This document shows, piece after piece, positions 5,437 to 5,706 of a DNA stretch of 5,706 bases. The notes under the pieces were generated by a model that saw only the letters and a program-made list of their open reading frames with translations, was not told the origin of the DNA and made no database searches. Every line of letters starts with the position of its first letter. Position 1 is the stretch's first letter. The translations under genes and the position numbers were made by a program. Source of the DNA: Blastocatellia bacterium (lineage in GTDB: Bacteria > Acidobacteriota > Blastocatellia > Pyrinomonadales > Pyrinomonadaceae); NCBI GenBank assembly GCA_003175865.1, contig PSRF01000294.1, positions 1 to 5,706 of the forward strand. The letters are read 5' to 3'.

Positions 5437-5706
5437 TTACGAACTCCGCGTGAGGATGTAATCAGCGATTGCCTTCAACGTATCGGTGGGTCGCTGTAAA
5501 CGGTCGAGCGCTTCGCATGCCGCAAGGTGTGCATTACGACCCGCAGTTTTCGCTTCTTCCATTCCGTACAGACTCGGGTAAGTCGCTTTCGACGATCGTG
5601 CATCTTTGCCAGGGGTCTTCCCGAGATCTTCAACCGTGGCGGTTACGTCCAGCAAATCATCCGTGATCTGAAACAACAGTCCCAGTTGTGCCGCATAATC
5701 CGTAAG
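5437..5706 (-). CDS. ispA: Polyprenyl diphosphate synthase (farnesyl/geranylgeranyl type), N-terminal part missing
   Basis: Only the last 89 residues lie in the window; the frame is open to the right edge. They begin inside the helix before the second aspartate-rich motif: Phe12-Gln-Ile-Thr-Asp-Asp-Leu-Leu-Asp20, which binds magnesium and the allylic diphosphate. Gly-Lys30-Thr-Pro-Gly-Lys34-Asp and Lys40-Ala-Thr-Tyr-Pro follow, the lysine-bearing segments typical of the IspA/CrtE class. The end, Ala-Asp-Tyr-Ile-Leu-x-Arg, is the characteristic IspA C-terminus. The enzyme condenses isopentenyl diphosphate with allylic diphosphates to make C15 or C20 precursors in the cytosol. Chain length depends on residues near the first aspartate motif, which is outside the window, so farnesyl versus geranylgeranyl product cannot be decided. 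It converges with the transposase unit; its stop TAA is at 5439-5437. No terminator with a T-tract is evident after it, but the right repeat copy lies about 60 bases beyond. Confidence 0.9.
   Translation of the reverse strand, partial: LTDYAAQLGLLFQITDDLLDVTATVEDLGKTPGKDARSSKATYPSLYGMEEAKTAGRNAHLAACEALDRLQRPTDTLKAIADYILTRSS

Noticed and set aside
5469..5666. Plus-strand 65-residue open frame, and another at 5287-5499
   Set aside because: The first is antisense to the isoprenoid synthase gene; the second runs across the right repeat and into that gene. Neither shows a domain.

Overview
The window looks like chromosomal DNA of an acidobacterium, most likely from the Blastocatellia/Pyrinomonadaceae side. 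This is an inference from gene style and composition (GC near 50%): a large exported BNR/Asp-box propeller protein, a serine/threonine kinase fused to a TolB-like domain and TPRs, and hairpin-flanked REP-type transposases are all common there. No rRNA, tRNA or CRISPR array is visible.

Layout. (1) Positions 1-1040, minus strand: N-terminal 346 codons of an exported, sortilin/VPS10-like Asp-box beta-propeller protein that runs off the left edge. (2) Positions 1041-1378: divergent intergenic region with a candidate promoter for the left gene, a small hairpin, a tandem heptamer repeat and a 13-bp perfect inverted repeat. (3) Positions 1379-3847, plus: an 822-aa protein with an apparently intact Hanks-type kinase domain, a linker with no membrane segment, a TolB-like domain and C-terminal TPRs. 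(4) Positions 3844-4635, plus: a PPP-family metallophosphatase whose ATG overlaps the kinase stop codon (ATGA). (5) About 4655-5377: a compact IS200/REP-type unit. A Y1 (HUH) transposase gene, broken by one apparent extra base in an A-run, lies between two inverted copies of a composite hairpin repeat. (6) Positions 5437-5706, minus: C-terminal 89 residues of an IspA-type polyprenyl diphosphate synthase that runs off the right edge.

How they work together. The kinase and phosphatase almost certainly form a translationally coupled pair, that is, a protein-phosphorylation writer and eraser made in step; the TPR array is the likely surface for choosing partners. The transposase unit sits in the gap between the convergent phosphatase and isoprenoid genes, a neutral landing place, and has no evident link to either. 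Its two flanking repeats are clearly homologous and inverted. The most interesting material is the kinase/phosphatase pair and the architecture of the hairpin-bounded transposase unit. Neither is demonstrably a new system from this window alone.
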